Origin: Tabrizicola sp.
GTDB taxonomy: Bacteria; Pseudomonadota; Alphaproteobacteria; Rhodobacterales; Rhodobacteraceae
Length of the DNA stretch: 64,000 nucleotides
Direction of reading: 5' to 3'
NCBI RefSeq assembly: GCF_022842145.1
Contig: NZ_JALHQD010000002.1
Coordinates: forward strand, 248,001 to 312,000
Positions within the stretch are counted from its first letter, which is position 1. The number at the start of each line of letters is the position of its first letter. The position numbers and the translations under genes are program-made. Below the pieces are notes generated by a model. The model was not told the origin of the DNA. It searched no databases and saw nothing but the letters and a program-made list of their open reading frames with translations. Shown piece by piece: positions 8,647 through 16,019 of the stretch.

Positions 8647-9365
8647 GCGGCGTGCCTTTCTGTATCCCAGGCCCCGGCAAGGGGGTCCGCCCCGTTCCAC
8701 TTTCCTTGGGTGCCAAGAACGTGGAAGCGGGCGTAAAGTTCTTCGGCGAACCAGCCGTTGTCGCGCGCGGCCTGCATGGCGGCGGCGTGGGGGCCCATGT
8801 GGCGGGCGAACTCGGCCATGCGGGCTGCGTCGGGCCAGATCGAGAAGGTGATCTGGTGCAGAAGCGGGACCTCGCCGATGCCGATCTTGAAAAGCACGTT
8901 CGGGTCCGCACCGATGCGGGCCGAGATGTCGGGCACGCGTTTCCAGAACGCCGGGGCGTGCTGCGGCTTGACCGTGGCACGGGTCAGGGCGGCGATGGGG
9001 CCGTGGTGAGCCTGTGGGTCGGTGGTGTCGGTCAGCGGATTGACCCCGGCCCAGCTGCCGCGGGCGGAAAAGGGGGCGAGGAAGACTGTCCAGCTTTCCG
9101 CCGCATGGGCGCGCCAGCGGGTGATGACGGGGTGCGCCGCGATGTGCTCGCGCGCGCGGGCCTCGTCCGGCCAGACGGCGAAGATCGCCCAGACCGACCA
9201 GTTTGGCCGGGGCGTGAAGCCGACGCCGGTGCCCGAGCCGCAGAGCTTGACGAAGCGCGCCCCGGACCAAAGCCGCCGCGGCCGCGCAAGCGCCATCTGT
9301 GCGATCACCCAAAGCCGGCTGGCGGGGGTCGCAAAGCGGAAGAGACTAAGCGTGGCGACGGAAAT
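8643..9365 (-). CDS. crtA: spheroidene monooxygenase, starting at ATT
   Basis: 240 residues. CrtA adds the 2-keto group to spheroidene, giving spheroidenone under oxic conditions. The signature KLCGSGTGVGFTPRPNWSVW is present, as is the heme-type monooxygenase C-terminal part (FSIWPDAARMAEFARHMGPH). The first ATG/GTG/TTG in frame is a GTG at 9308, but the conserved N-terminus (TLSLFRFATPASRLW) continues in frame upstream. The only plausible initiator is ATT at 9365, with GGAGG eight bases before it, giving the usual CrtA length. Starting at 9308 would cut off 19 family-conserved residues. It is first in the crtA-bchI-bchD-bchO operon. Confidence 0.92.
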   Translation of the reverse strand: MSVATLSLFRFATPASRLWVIAQMALARPRRLWSGARFVKLCGSGTGVGFTPRPNWSVWAIFAVWPDEARAREHIAAHPVITRWRAHAAESWTVFLAPFSARGSWAGVNPLTDTTDPQAHHGPIAALTRATVKPQHAPAFWKRVPDISARIGADPNVLFKIGIGEVPLLHQITFSIWPDAARMAEFARHMGPHAAAMQAARDNGWFAEELYARFHVLGTQGKWNGADPLAGAWDTERHAA

Positions 9366-9373
9366 GAGTCGAT

Positions 9374-9378
9374 CCTCC
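9374..9378 (-). promoter_or_regulatory. Shine-Dalgarno GGAGG that fixes the crtA ATT start
   Basis: On the minus strand GGAGG is followed by eight bases and then ATT at 9365, ideal spacing. No canonical start codon lies in this frame between here and 9308. Confidence 0.7.
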
Positions 9379-9398
9379 GGCCCATGACTCGGGGCGTG

Positions 9399-9416
9399 TG
9401 TCAGGATAGGATTACA
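9399..9416. promoter_or_regulatory. PpsR/CrtJ operator, crtA-proximal
   Basis: An exact TGT-N12-ACA, 33 bases upstream of the crtA start. It is paired with a second exact site 58 bases away near crtI. Such a distal pair between divergent promoters fits looping or cooperative repression of both crtA and crtI. Confidence 0.75.
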
Positions 9417-9474
9417 CTTAAAGAAGCTGCTGGGAAGTCAAATCGGCCTGTTTTGCGGCGTCAAAAAGCAAAGT

Positions 9475-9492
9475 TGTAAATCTAGGTGGACA
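9475..9492. promoter_or_regulatory. PpsR/CrtJ operator, crtI-proximal
   Basis: An exact TGT-N12-ACA ending 15 bases before the crtI ATG, the second member of the crtA/crtI pair. Confidence 0.75.
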
Positions 9493-9507
9493 CTATACAC
9501 TGACTGA

Positions 9508-11088
9508 ATGACACATCCTCCACGGTCCGGGCAGGTCGATATGCTGCCCTCTGCACTGGATGGCCGCGGTAGGGCCGTCGTGATTGGCGCGGGGCTGGGG
9601 GGACTTGCCTCGGCCATGCGGCTGGGCGCCAAAGGCTGGCAGGTGACGGTCGTGGACCGGCTGGACCGGCCCGGCGGGCGGGGGTCCTCGATCACGCAAG
9701 GCGGGCATCGCTTCGACCTGGGGCCGACCATCGTCACGGTGCCGCAAAGCCTGCGCGCGCTTTGGGCGGACTGTGGACAGGACTTCGACCGGGATGTGCA
9801 ACTGGTGCCGATGGACCCGTTCTACAAGATCCTGTGGGAAGACGGCTCAAGCTTTACCGCGCGGTCAGGCGATGCGGCGATGGAGGCCGAGGTGGCCCGC
9901 CTGTCGCCGGGCGATCTTCCGGGCTTTCGCAAGTTTCTGAAGGATGCCGAGGCGCGCTACTGGTTCGGGTTCGAGGACCTTGGTCGCCGGTCGATGCACA
10001 AGCTTCTTGATCTGGTGAAGGTGCTGCCGAAGTTCGCGATGATGCGGGCGGACCGGTCGGTCCATGCCCATGCGGCGCGGCGGGTGAGGGACCCCAGGCT
10101 GCGGTTCGCGCTGTCGTTCCATCCCTTGTTCATCGGCGGTGATCCGTTCCACGTGACATCGATGTACGCGCTGGTCAGCCATCTGGAGCGGGCCTTCGGG
10201 GTTCACTATGCGATGGGCGGGGTGCAGGCGATTGCCGAGGCGATGAGCCGCGTCGTCAAGGACCAAGGCGGCCGCGTCGTGCAGGACGCCGAGGTGGACG
10301 AGATCCTGGTCGCCAAGGGCCGTGCTTCAGGTGTGCGGCTGGCGGACGGGCGGGTGCTGGCCGCCGATGTCGTGGTGTCGAACGCCGATCCGGGGACGAC
10401 CTACACGCGGCTTTTGCGCAATCAGCCGGTCAAGCGCTGGACCGCGCCGAAGCTGATGCGCTCGCGCTGGTCTATGAGCCTGTTCGTCTGGTATTTCGGG
10501 ACCAAGGGGACGAAGGGGATGTGGCCCGAGGTCGGGCATCATTCGATCGTCGTGGGTCCCCGCTACCGCGAGCATATCCGCGAGATATTCCAGACCGGCA
10601 AGCTGTCCGAGGACGTGAGCCTTTATGTCCACCGGCCTTCGGTCACCGATCCGTCGGTCGCGCCGGACGGGGATGACACGTTCTATGTCCTGTCGCCGGT
10701 GCCGCACCTGGGTCACAAGGACCCGGTGGACTGGAAGGCGATGGAGGAGACCTATCGGCAGAAGATGCTGAAAGTGCTGGAGGATCGTCTGCTGCCAGGC
10801 CTGACGGGGCGGGTCACGGAAAGTCTGGTCTTCACGCCCGATACCTTCCGCGACCGCTATCTGTCGCCGCACGGGGCGGGGTTCTCGCTGGAGCCGCGCA
10901 TCCTGCAATCGGCCTGGTTCCGTCCGCACAATGTGTCCGAGGAACTACCTGGCCTGTATCTGGCCGGAGCGGGCACGCATCCGGGTGCCGGGGTGCCTGG
11001 TGTGATCGCGACGGCAGAGGTGCTGGCGACATTGGTGCCGGACGCTCCACTGCCCGCCGGGGTTCCGATGCGGATGGCGGCGGAATGA
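9508..11088 (+). CDS. crtI: phytoene desaturase (neurosporene-forming)
   Basis: 526 residues. CrtI uses FAD to desaturate phytoene; in Rhodobacter three steps give neurosporene, which feeds CrtC/D/F/A. The N-terminal Rossmann motif is VVIGAGLGGLASAMRLGAKG (about residues 24-43), followed by RPGGRGSS and HRFDLGPTIVTVP. The C-terminal motif AGAGTHPGAGVPGV starts near G487. The ATG at 9508 has no strong Shine-Dalgarno. A second in-frame ATG at 9541 is an alternative but less likely. It is coupled to crtB by an ATGA overlap, and PpsR-type sites lie upstream. Confidence 0.96.
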   Translation: MTHPPRSGQVDMLPSALDGRGRAVVIGAGLGGLASAMRLGAKGWQVTVVDRLDRPGGRGSSITQGGHRFDLGPTIVTVPQSLRALWADCGQDFDRDVQLVPMDPFYKILWEDGSSFTARSGDAAMEAEVARLSPGDLPGFRKFLKDAEARYWFGFEDLGRRSMHKLLDLVKVLPKFAMMRADRSVHAHAARRVRDPRLRFALSFHPLFIGGDPFHVTSMYALVSHLERAFGVHYAMGGVQAIAEAMSRVVKDQGGRVVQDAEVDEILVAKGRASGVRLADGRVLAADVVVSNADPGTTYTRLLRNQPVKRWTAPKLMRSRWSMSLFVWYFGTKGTKGMWPEVGHHSIVVGPRYREHIREIFQTGKLSEDVSLYVHRPSVTDPSVAPDGDDTFYVLSPVPHLGHKDPVDWKAMEETYRQKMLKVLEDRLLPGLTGRVTESLVFTPDTFRDRYLSPHGAGFSLEPRILQSAWFRPHNVSEELPGLYLAGAGTHPGAGVPGVIATAEVLATLVPDAPLPAGVPMRMAAE

Positions 11089-12095
11089 TCGGGGCCGAGG
11101 ATATGGAGGCCTGCCGTGCGATGATCCGCACGGGGAGCCTGTCGTTTCATGCCGCCTCGCGGTTGCTGCCGGCACGGGTGCGCGATCCGGCGCTCGCCTT
11201 GTACGCCTTCTGCCGGGTGGCCGACGACGATGTCGACGAAGTGCAGGACAAGGCCCACGCCGTCCTGCGGCTGCGCGAAAGGCTGGACCTGATCTATGCC
11301 GGCAGACCCGAGGCGCGGGCGTCGGACCGGGCCTTCGCGGCCGTCGTGCAGGATTTCGACATGCCGCGTGCCTTGCCGGATGCGCTTCTGGAGGGGCTGG
11401 CCTGGGATGCGATGGGGCAGCGCTATCGCTCGTTGGCCGAGTTGCATGGCTATAGTGCCCGCGTCGCCTCGTCGGTGGGCGTGATGATGTGCGTGCTGAT
11501 GCGGGTGCGCGACCCCGATGCGCTGGCGCGGGCGGCGGACCTGGGCCTGGCGATGCAGTTGACGAACATTGCGCGCGACGTGGGCGAGGATGCCCGGGCC
11601 GGGCGGTTGTTCCTGCCGCTGGACTGGCTGGAGGAGGCGGGGATCGACGTCGAGGCGTTCCTGGCGGACCCCCGGCCGTCGCCTGCGCTGGCGCGGGTCA
11701 CGGCGCGGCTTCTGCGGGTGGCGGATGATCTTTACCACCGGGCCGGGGCAGGGGTCTACCGACTGCCCTCGGACTGCCGGGTCGGGATCGCAGCGGCGCG
11801 CCACATCTATGCGGCCATCGGCACTCAGGTCGCGCGGGCGGGGCACGACAGCGTGACGCAGCGGGCGCGGACCAGCCGGGGGCAGAAACTTGCGCTGATG
11901 GCGCAGGCGGTGCTGGGGGCGGGACTGACCCATGTGATGCCGCGCCCGGCGCTGTTGCACGCGCGTCCGGTGCCTGAGGTTGCCTTCCTGATCGACGCCG
12001 CCGGACAAAGGTCAGCCAAGCCGCAACGGTCCGAGACCCTCCTTGCGATCCTGGAGCAGCTGGAAGCCCGCGACAGGCGCGGCGCGGCAGGTTAA
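11085..12095 (+). CDS. crtB: 15-cis-phytoene synthase
   Basis: 336 residues. It condenses two geranylgeranyl diphosphates (made by CrtE) to phytoene. It is an all-helical squalene/phytoene synthase with the first Asp-rich motif DDDVDE (residues 47-52) and the second in NIARDVGEDARAGRLFLP, both binding Mg-diphosphate. YAFCRVAD just before the first motif is diagnostic. The start overlaps the crtI stop (ATGA), and tspO follows after 56 bases. Confidence 0.96.
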   Translation: MIGAEDMEACRAMIRTGSLSFHAASRLLPARVRDPALALYAFCRVADDDVDEVQDKAHAVLRLRERLDLIYAGRPEARASDRAFAAVVQDFDMPRALPDALLEGLAWDAMGQRYRSLAELHGYSARVASSVGVMMCVLMRVRDPDALARAADLGLAMQLTNIARDVGEDARAGRLFLPLDWLEEAGIDVEAFLADPRPSPALARVTARLLRVADDLYHRAGAGVYRLPSDCRVGIAAARHIYAAIGTQVARAGHDSVTQRARTSRGQKLALMAQAVLGAGLTHVMPRPALLHARPVPEVAFLIDAAGQRSAKPQRSETLLAILEQLEARDRRGAAG

Positions 12096-12151
12096 GGAAC
12101 CATGGCGCGAGTGCTGGCGTTTCCCGGCACAATCTTCAACGGATCGGCGTC

Positions 12152-12646
12152 ATGGATATCTGGGTGTTTCTTGTTTTCCTTCTGACCTGCGGACCTTCGG
12201 CCGCGACGGGCGCAATGTTTTCGCCCGGCGCCTGGTACGAGAGTCTGGCGAAACCGTCCTGGACTCCGCCGAACTGGCTGTTCCCGGTGGCCTGGACCAC
12301 GCTGTACATCTGCATCGCGCTGGCCGGTGAGCGGGTGGCGCGGCAGGCCGGGGTGAACCCCGCCGTGGGAATGGCGCTGGCATTGTTTGCCTTGCAGATG
12401 GGGCTGAACATCCTGTGGACGCCGGTCTTCTTCGGGCTGAGGCGGCTGCGCGGCGGGATGGTGGTGCTGGCGATGCTGTGGCTGGCCGTGGCCGCGACGC
12501 TGGTGGCGTTCTGGCGGGTCGACTGGGTCGCCGGAGCATTGTTCGTGCCGTATCTGACCTGGGTCAGCATCGCCGGGGCGCTGAACTGGTCGGTCATGAC
12601 GCTGAACCCGGACGCGGCGAAGAACCCGGACGCGGCGCGCGTCTAG
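12152..12646 (+). CDS. tspO: TspO/CrtK outer-membrane tryptophan-rich sensory protein
   Basis: 164 residues, the TspO/MBR family (formerly CrtK). It is a five-helix porphyrin/cholesterol-binding protein that in R. sphaeroides negatively modulates photosynthesis genes in oxygen, probably by porphyrin export. Family marks are KPSWTPPNWLFPVAWTTLY in the first loop and helix 2, NILWTPVFFG in helix 3, and NWSVMTLNP at the end of helix 5. The first helix can double as an export/insertion signal. Its TAG overlaps the crtC TAG on the opposite strand through the palindrome CTAG. Confidence 0.94.
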   Translation: MDIWVFLVFLLTCGPSAATGAMFSPGAWYESLAKPSWTPPNWLFPVAWTTLYICIALAGERVARQAGVNPAVGMALALFALQMGLNILWTPVFFGLRRLRGGMVVLAMLWLAVAATLVAFWRVDWVAGALFVPYLTWVSIAGALNWSVMTLNPDAAKNPDAARV

Positions 12647-13476
12647 GGCCAGTTTGCCCGACGCGGGACGCGGACGGCGAGCATCGGTTTCAAAAGCGGC
12701 TGGCGGAAGCGGGTGAGGTCAAGCGCCTCGTGCATTCCGATGGTCTTTTCGCCGTCGATCTGGGTTTCCACCAGCGCGCGGGAATAGAAGGGCGCCTCCA
12801 GCAGCGAGAGGTGCGGGCGGGGCTTTATCCCGGGGTCGGCGCGGGTTTCGCGGCGGACGGCCCAAGGGTTGCGCGCAAAGCGGGTACGGGGAGGGGCGGT
12901 GGTCTCGACGACCTGGCCGTCCGGGGTGATTTGTACCGCCAGGTCAAAGTGGGTGCCGTCGCGCAATTCGGCGTCGTAGAAGCACAGGGTCCGGTCCTTC
13001 AGCGGGTAGCGGCCCCAGGTCCAGAAGGCGAAGTCGGCCTCAAGCGCGCGGGTGCCGAAGTTGGCGTCGAAATAGCCGTGGCCGCGCCAGCTGTGGCCCT
13101 GGCTGAGTTGCACCTCGATATCGGCGATGGGCGCGAAGGGGCGCCAGAGATGGGCGCCGTCGGGGGTGAGGAGAACCTCGGTCTGCGTCACCGCGCGCGG
13201 GGTCAGGATGACGCGGCCCGTCACGGGCGTGACCATCGGAGGCGCACCCCATTCGTTCACCTCGATCACCAGTTCCTGCCCGGTCCAGGTGACCGAGGAA
13301 GGGCCGATCTCCAGCCGGTCGGGCGATTGTTTCAGCGCGGAACGCCCCCGGTCGGTCATGGTGAAGCGGCCGTTCAGGCCCGAGGTCACGACGTTCAGGC
13401 AGCAATGGTTCTGCGGCTCACGCCTGCCAGACCATTTGTACCAGGGTGAGAAGACCGACCCGATAAAGGCGATCAG
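12643..13476 (-). CDS. crtC: acyclic carotenoid 1,2-hydratase (hydroxyneurosporene synthase); start uncertain
   Basis: At least 277 residues. CrtC adds water to the terminal double bond of neurosporene/spheroidene precursors. Recognisable segments are AFIGSVFSPWYKWSGR, HCCLNV, HGYFDANFGTRALEADF, FWTWGRYP and KPMLAVRVPRR. No ATG, GTG or TTG exists in this frame near the expected start. The coordinates use a CTG at 13476 that overlaps the crtD stop as CTGA, where R. capsulatus CrtC begins MIAFIG. However, family-like coding (GYAWWYVDGISDDG) continues in frame to about 13563, so the true start may be an unusual codon further up. The gene is coupled to crtD. Confidence 0.88.
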   Translation of the reverse strand: MIAFIGSVFSPWYKWSGRREPQNHCCLNVVTSGLNGRFTMTDRGRSALKQSPDRLEIGPSSVTWTGQELVIEVNEWGAPPMVTPVTGRVILTPRAVTQTEVLLTPDGAHLWRPFAPIADIEVQLSQGHSWRGHGYFDANFGTRALEADFAFWTWGRYPLKDRTLCFYDAELRDGTHFDLAVQITPDGQVVETTAPPRTRFARNPWAVRRETRADPGIKPRPHLSLLEAPFYSRALVETQIDGEKTIGMHEALDLTRFRQPLLKPMLAVRVPRRANWP

Positions 13477-15038
13477 CGAGACGGCTTTCGTTCCGTCGTC
13501 GGAGATGCCATCGACATACCACCAGGCATAGCCGTCCGGCCCGACGTCGAGGCTGAAGTCAGGTCGGTCAGCGCCTGTAAGGCGGCCTGCTTGCCGGAGA
13601 TAAGCGCCATCGGGACCCCCGCCCCCGGATGCACTCCGCCCCCCGCGAGGTAGAGCCCCGGCAGCCCGGTCCGCGCCACCGGACGCTGAAAGGCCGCCAG
13701 CGCCCCCTCGGGCGAGGCGCCGTAGATCGAGCCCAGCGAGGCCGGAAAGCGCGCCGCGAGGTCCCTGGGCCGGGTCAAGGCCGAGGGCTCCGGCGGGGGC
13801 GAGAAGGTCAGACCCATCTGTGCCAGGGGCGGGAAGGTGCGGTCGTGGCATGTCTGGTCCTCGTCGGTGTGGTCCGGTCGGTTGGCCGGGGCGTTCATGA
13901 TGATCTGGAAGCGTTCGTCCGTGGGGGTGGTTCCCAACTCGCGGTCCTGGGCATTGACGTAAAGCGTGGGGCTTTGCGGCATGTGGCCCTGGCCGATGGG
14001 ACCGAATTCGTCCTGCGGGTCGGCGGTGAAGAAGAGGTTGTGCTGGATCAGGTCTTCCGCGCGGGGGCCGGAGAGCGTGGCCGCGAAGGACCAGACCCAG
14101 GCGGACAGGCTGGGTTTGCCGGGGGGCTTCAGCGCGGATTGCGCGGCCTCGCCCAGGTGGCCATCGGTCAGGGCGCGGGGATCGCCGTTGAAGACGACGA
14201 TGTCGGCGGGGTGGTGGCCCTGGTCGGTCTCCACCTGGCTGACACGGCCGGACTGGCGGGTGATGCGGCGGGCGCTGGTGGCGTAGTGGAAGCGGACGCC
14301 CAGGGTTTCTGCAGTGCGCGCAAGGGCATGGGCAAGGGCCTGGATGCCATCGGTCACCGCCCAGACGCCTTGCGCTTCGGCCTGCCAGACAAGCGACAGC
14401 ACGGCGGGGGTATGGGCGGGGCGACCACCGACATAGGTGGCGTAGCGGCCGAAAAGCTGGCGGAGGCGCGGGTCGCGGAAGAACTGTCCGAGCCAGCGGT
14501 CGAGAGTCATGCCGGGCAGAAGCGCGGGCCAGAGCCCGGGCTGGCGCAGGGTGGTGCGGGCGATGGCGGGCAGGTCAGGCTTCGGGGCTTGCATCACCGG
14601 GGTTTCGAAGGCCCGGTAAAGGGCACCGGCGCGGGCGTCGAACCGGGCGAAACCGTCGGCCTCGCGGTCCCCGGCAAAGGCGCGGATCGCCTCGATGTTC
14701 GCCTCGCGGTCGGGGAAAAGGTCCAGCGGGCCGGAGCCGGGCCACCAGTGGCGGGCAAGGCGGGGCAGCCGGGTGATCTGCACCTCGGCTTGCGTTGTGG
14801 TGCCGGCGAGGGCGAACAGGGCGTCGACCTCGGCCTTGAGGGTCAGGACGGTGGGGCCCATCGCGGCGGGTCCAGCTTGGGTGGCGCGGGCGCGGGCCTT
14901 GCCCCCCGGTGCGTCAGCGGCCTCGACCACGGTGACGCGACATCCCGCGGCTGCCAGCCGGATCGCGGCGGCGAGACCTCCCATCCCTGCACCGATCACC
15001 ACGGCGCGGGGCTGGCCTGAACTGTGGGTGGACGGCAT
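13473..15038 (-). CDS. crtD: 1-hydroxycarotenoid 3,4-desaturase (methoxyneurosporene dehydrogenase)
   Basis: 521 residues. CrtD introduces the 3,4 double bond into hydroxy/methoxy-neurosporene. It is a CrtI-family FAD enzyme with AVVIGAGMGGLAAAIRL (G16-x-G18-x-x-G21) and the C-terminal LYLAGGGVHPGAGVPMALISGKQAA. About 25 residues after ALTDLTSA look like run-on into crtC coding rather than conserved CrtD. The ATG at 15038 is close to the divergent PpsR-type tandem sites shared with crtE. Confidence 0.94.
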   Translation of the reverse strand: MPSTHSSGQPRAVVIGAGMGGLAAAIRLAAAGCRVTVVEAADAPGGKARARATQAGPAAMGPTVLTLKAEVDALFALAGTTTQAEVQITRLPRLARHWWPGSGPLDLFPDREANIEAIRAFAGDREADGFARFDARAGALYRAFETPVMQAPKPDLPAIARTTLRQPGLWPALLPGMTLDRWLGQFFRDPRLRQLFGRYATYVGGRPAHTPAVLSLVWQAEAQGVWAVTDGIQALAHALARTAETLGVRFHYATSARRITRQSGRVSQVETDQGHHPADIVVFNGDPRALTDGHLGEAAQSALKPPGKPSLSAWVWSFAATLSGPRAEDLIQHNLFFTADPQDEFGPIGQGHMPQSPTLYVNAQDRELGTTPTDERFQIIMNAPANRPDHTDEDQTCHDRTFPPLAQMGLTFSPPPEPSALTRPRDLAARFPASLGSIYGASPEGALAAFQRPVARTGLPGLYLAGGGVHPGAGVPMALISGKQAALQALTDLTSASTSGRTAMPGGMSMASPTTERKPSR

Positions 15039-15053
15039 CCGGTCGCGGGTCCT

Positions 15054-15071
15054 TGTCAACTTGATATGACA
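15054..15071. promoter_or_regulatory. PpsR/CrtJ operator, crtD side of the crtD-crtE intergenic
   Basis: An exact TGT-N12-ACA, 15 bases upstream of the crtD ATG. It is the first of a tandem pair separated by 6 bases. Confidence 0.78.
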
Positions 15072-15077
15072 GCAAAG

Positions 15078-15095
15078 TGTAAATTCAGATTTACA
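15078..15095. promoter_or_regulatory. PpsR/CrtJ operator, crtE side
   Basis: An exact TGT-N12-ACA, also a near-perfect inverted repeat (GTGTAAAT...ATTTACAC). It is the second of the tandem pair and sits 57 bases before the crtE GTG. Confidence 0.8.
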
Positions 15096-15152
15096 CATGG
15101 CGGCTGCGATGCCAAACTGAATCAACATCCCGGACGCGAAGGAGTCTCCCAG

Positions 15153-16019
15153 GTGCCGTTCGCTGACCGCATAGAGCAGGCTTTGACCGCAGCTCTTATC
15201 CCCTTGAACCGCAAGGATGCGCCCCCGAAGCTGTCCGCCGCCATTCCCTATGCGGTCTTTCCCGGCGGCGCGCGAATCCGCCCGACGATCCTGCTTGCGG
15301 TGGCGGCTGCCTGTGGCGACGACCGACCCGAGGTCAGCACCTCCGCCGCCGTCGCATTGGAGTTGATCCATTGCGCAAGCCTGGTGCATGACGACCTGCC
15401 TGCCTTTGATGACGCGGACCTGCGCCGGGGCAAGCCGACGCTCCACCGCGCCTTCAGCGAGCCGTTGGCGGTTCTGTCGGGCGACAGTCTGATCATCCTG
15501 GCCTTCGAGGTTCTGGCGAAGGCTGGCACCCTGGCGCCGCATCGCGCGCTGGCGCTGACGGCCACGTTGGCACGGCATGCAGGTGCGCCCTTCGGCATCT
15601 GTGCGGGGCAGGCGTGGGAGAGCGAATCCAAGGTGGATCTGCTGGCCTACCACCGCGCCAAGACGGCAGCGCTGTTCGTTGCGGCGACCCAGATGGGCGC
15701 ACTGGCGGCGGGGCAGGAGGCCGAGCCCTGGGCTGATCTTGGCGACCGGATCGGCGCCGCCTTCCAGGTGGCGGACGATCTGAAGGACGCGCTTTTGACG
15801 TCGGACCAGACCGGCAAGCCCGCGGGACAGGACGCAGTGCATCTGCGACCCAACGCCGTGGCCTCGATGGGGGTCGATGGCGCAATGGCGCATATGAAGG
15901 ACATTCTGGGCGGGGCGATCGCCTCGATCCCGGCCTGCCCGGGTGAGGCGATGCTGGCCAACCTGGTCACCGCCTATGCCCGCAAGATGACCGTCCTGCC
16001 GGAGGCGGCCACCAGATGA
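15153..16019 (+). CDS. crtE: geranylgeranyl diphosphate synthase
   Basis: 288 residues. It makes GGPP for both carotenoid and bacteriochlorophyll tails. It is a trans-prenyltransferase with the first Asp-rich motif HDDLPAFDDADLRRGKPT (D80, D81) and the second FQVADDLKD (D208, D209, D212). ICAGQAWESESKVDL is typical of Rhodobacter CrtE. I take the GTG at 15153 with AAGGAG upstream, matching the length and start (PFADRIEQAL) of known CrtE. The longer reading from 15024 would cover the operators. Coupled to crtF by ATGA, it heads the crtEF-bchCXYZ-puf superoperon. Confidence 0.95.
   Translation: MPFADRIEQALTAALIPLNRKDAPPKLSAAIPYAVFPGGARIRPTILLAVAAACGDDRPEVSTSAAVALELIHCASLVHDDLPAFDDADLRRGKPTLHRAFSEPLAVLSGDSLIILAFEVLAKAGTLAPHRALALTATLARHAGAPFGICAGQAWESESKVDLLAYHRAKTAALFVAATQMGALAAGQEAEPWADLGDRIGAAFQVADDLKDALLTSDQTGKPAGQDAVHLRPNAVASMGVDGAMAHMKDILGGAIASIPACPGEAMLANLVTAYARKMTVLPEAATR

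Noticed and set aside
13629-15020. 463-residue plus-strand reading opposite crtD
   Set aside because: Gly/Arg-rich with no recognisable motif; the antisense of crtD, whose FAD and C-terminal motifs are plain.
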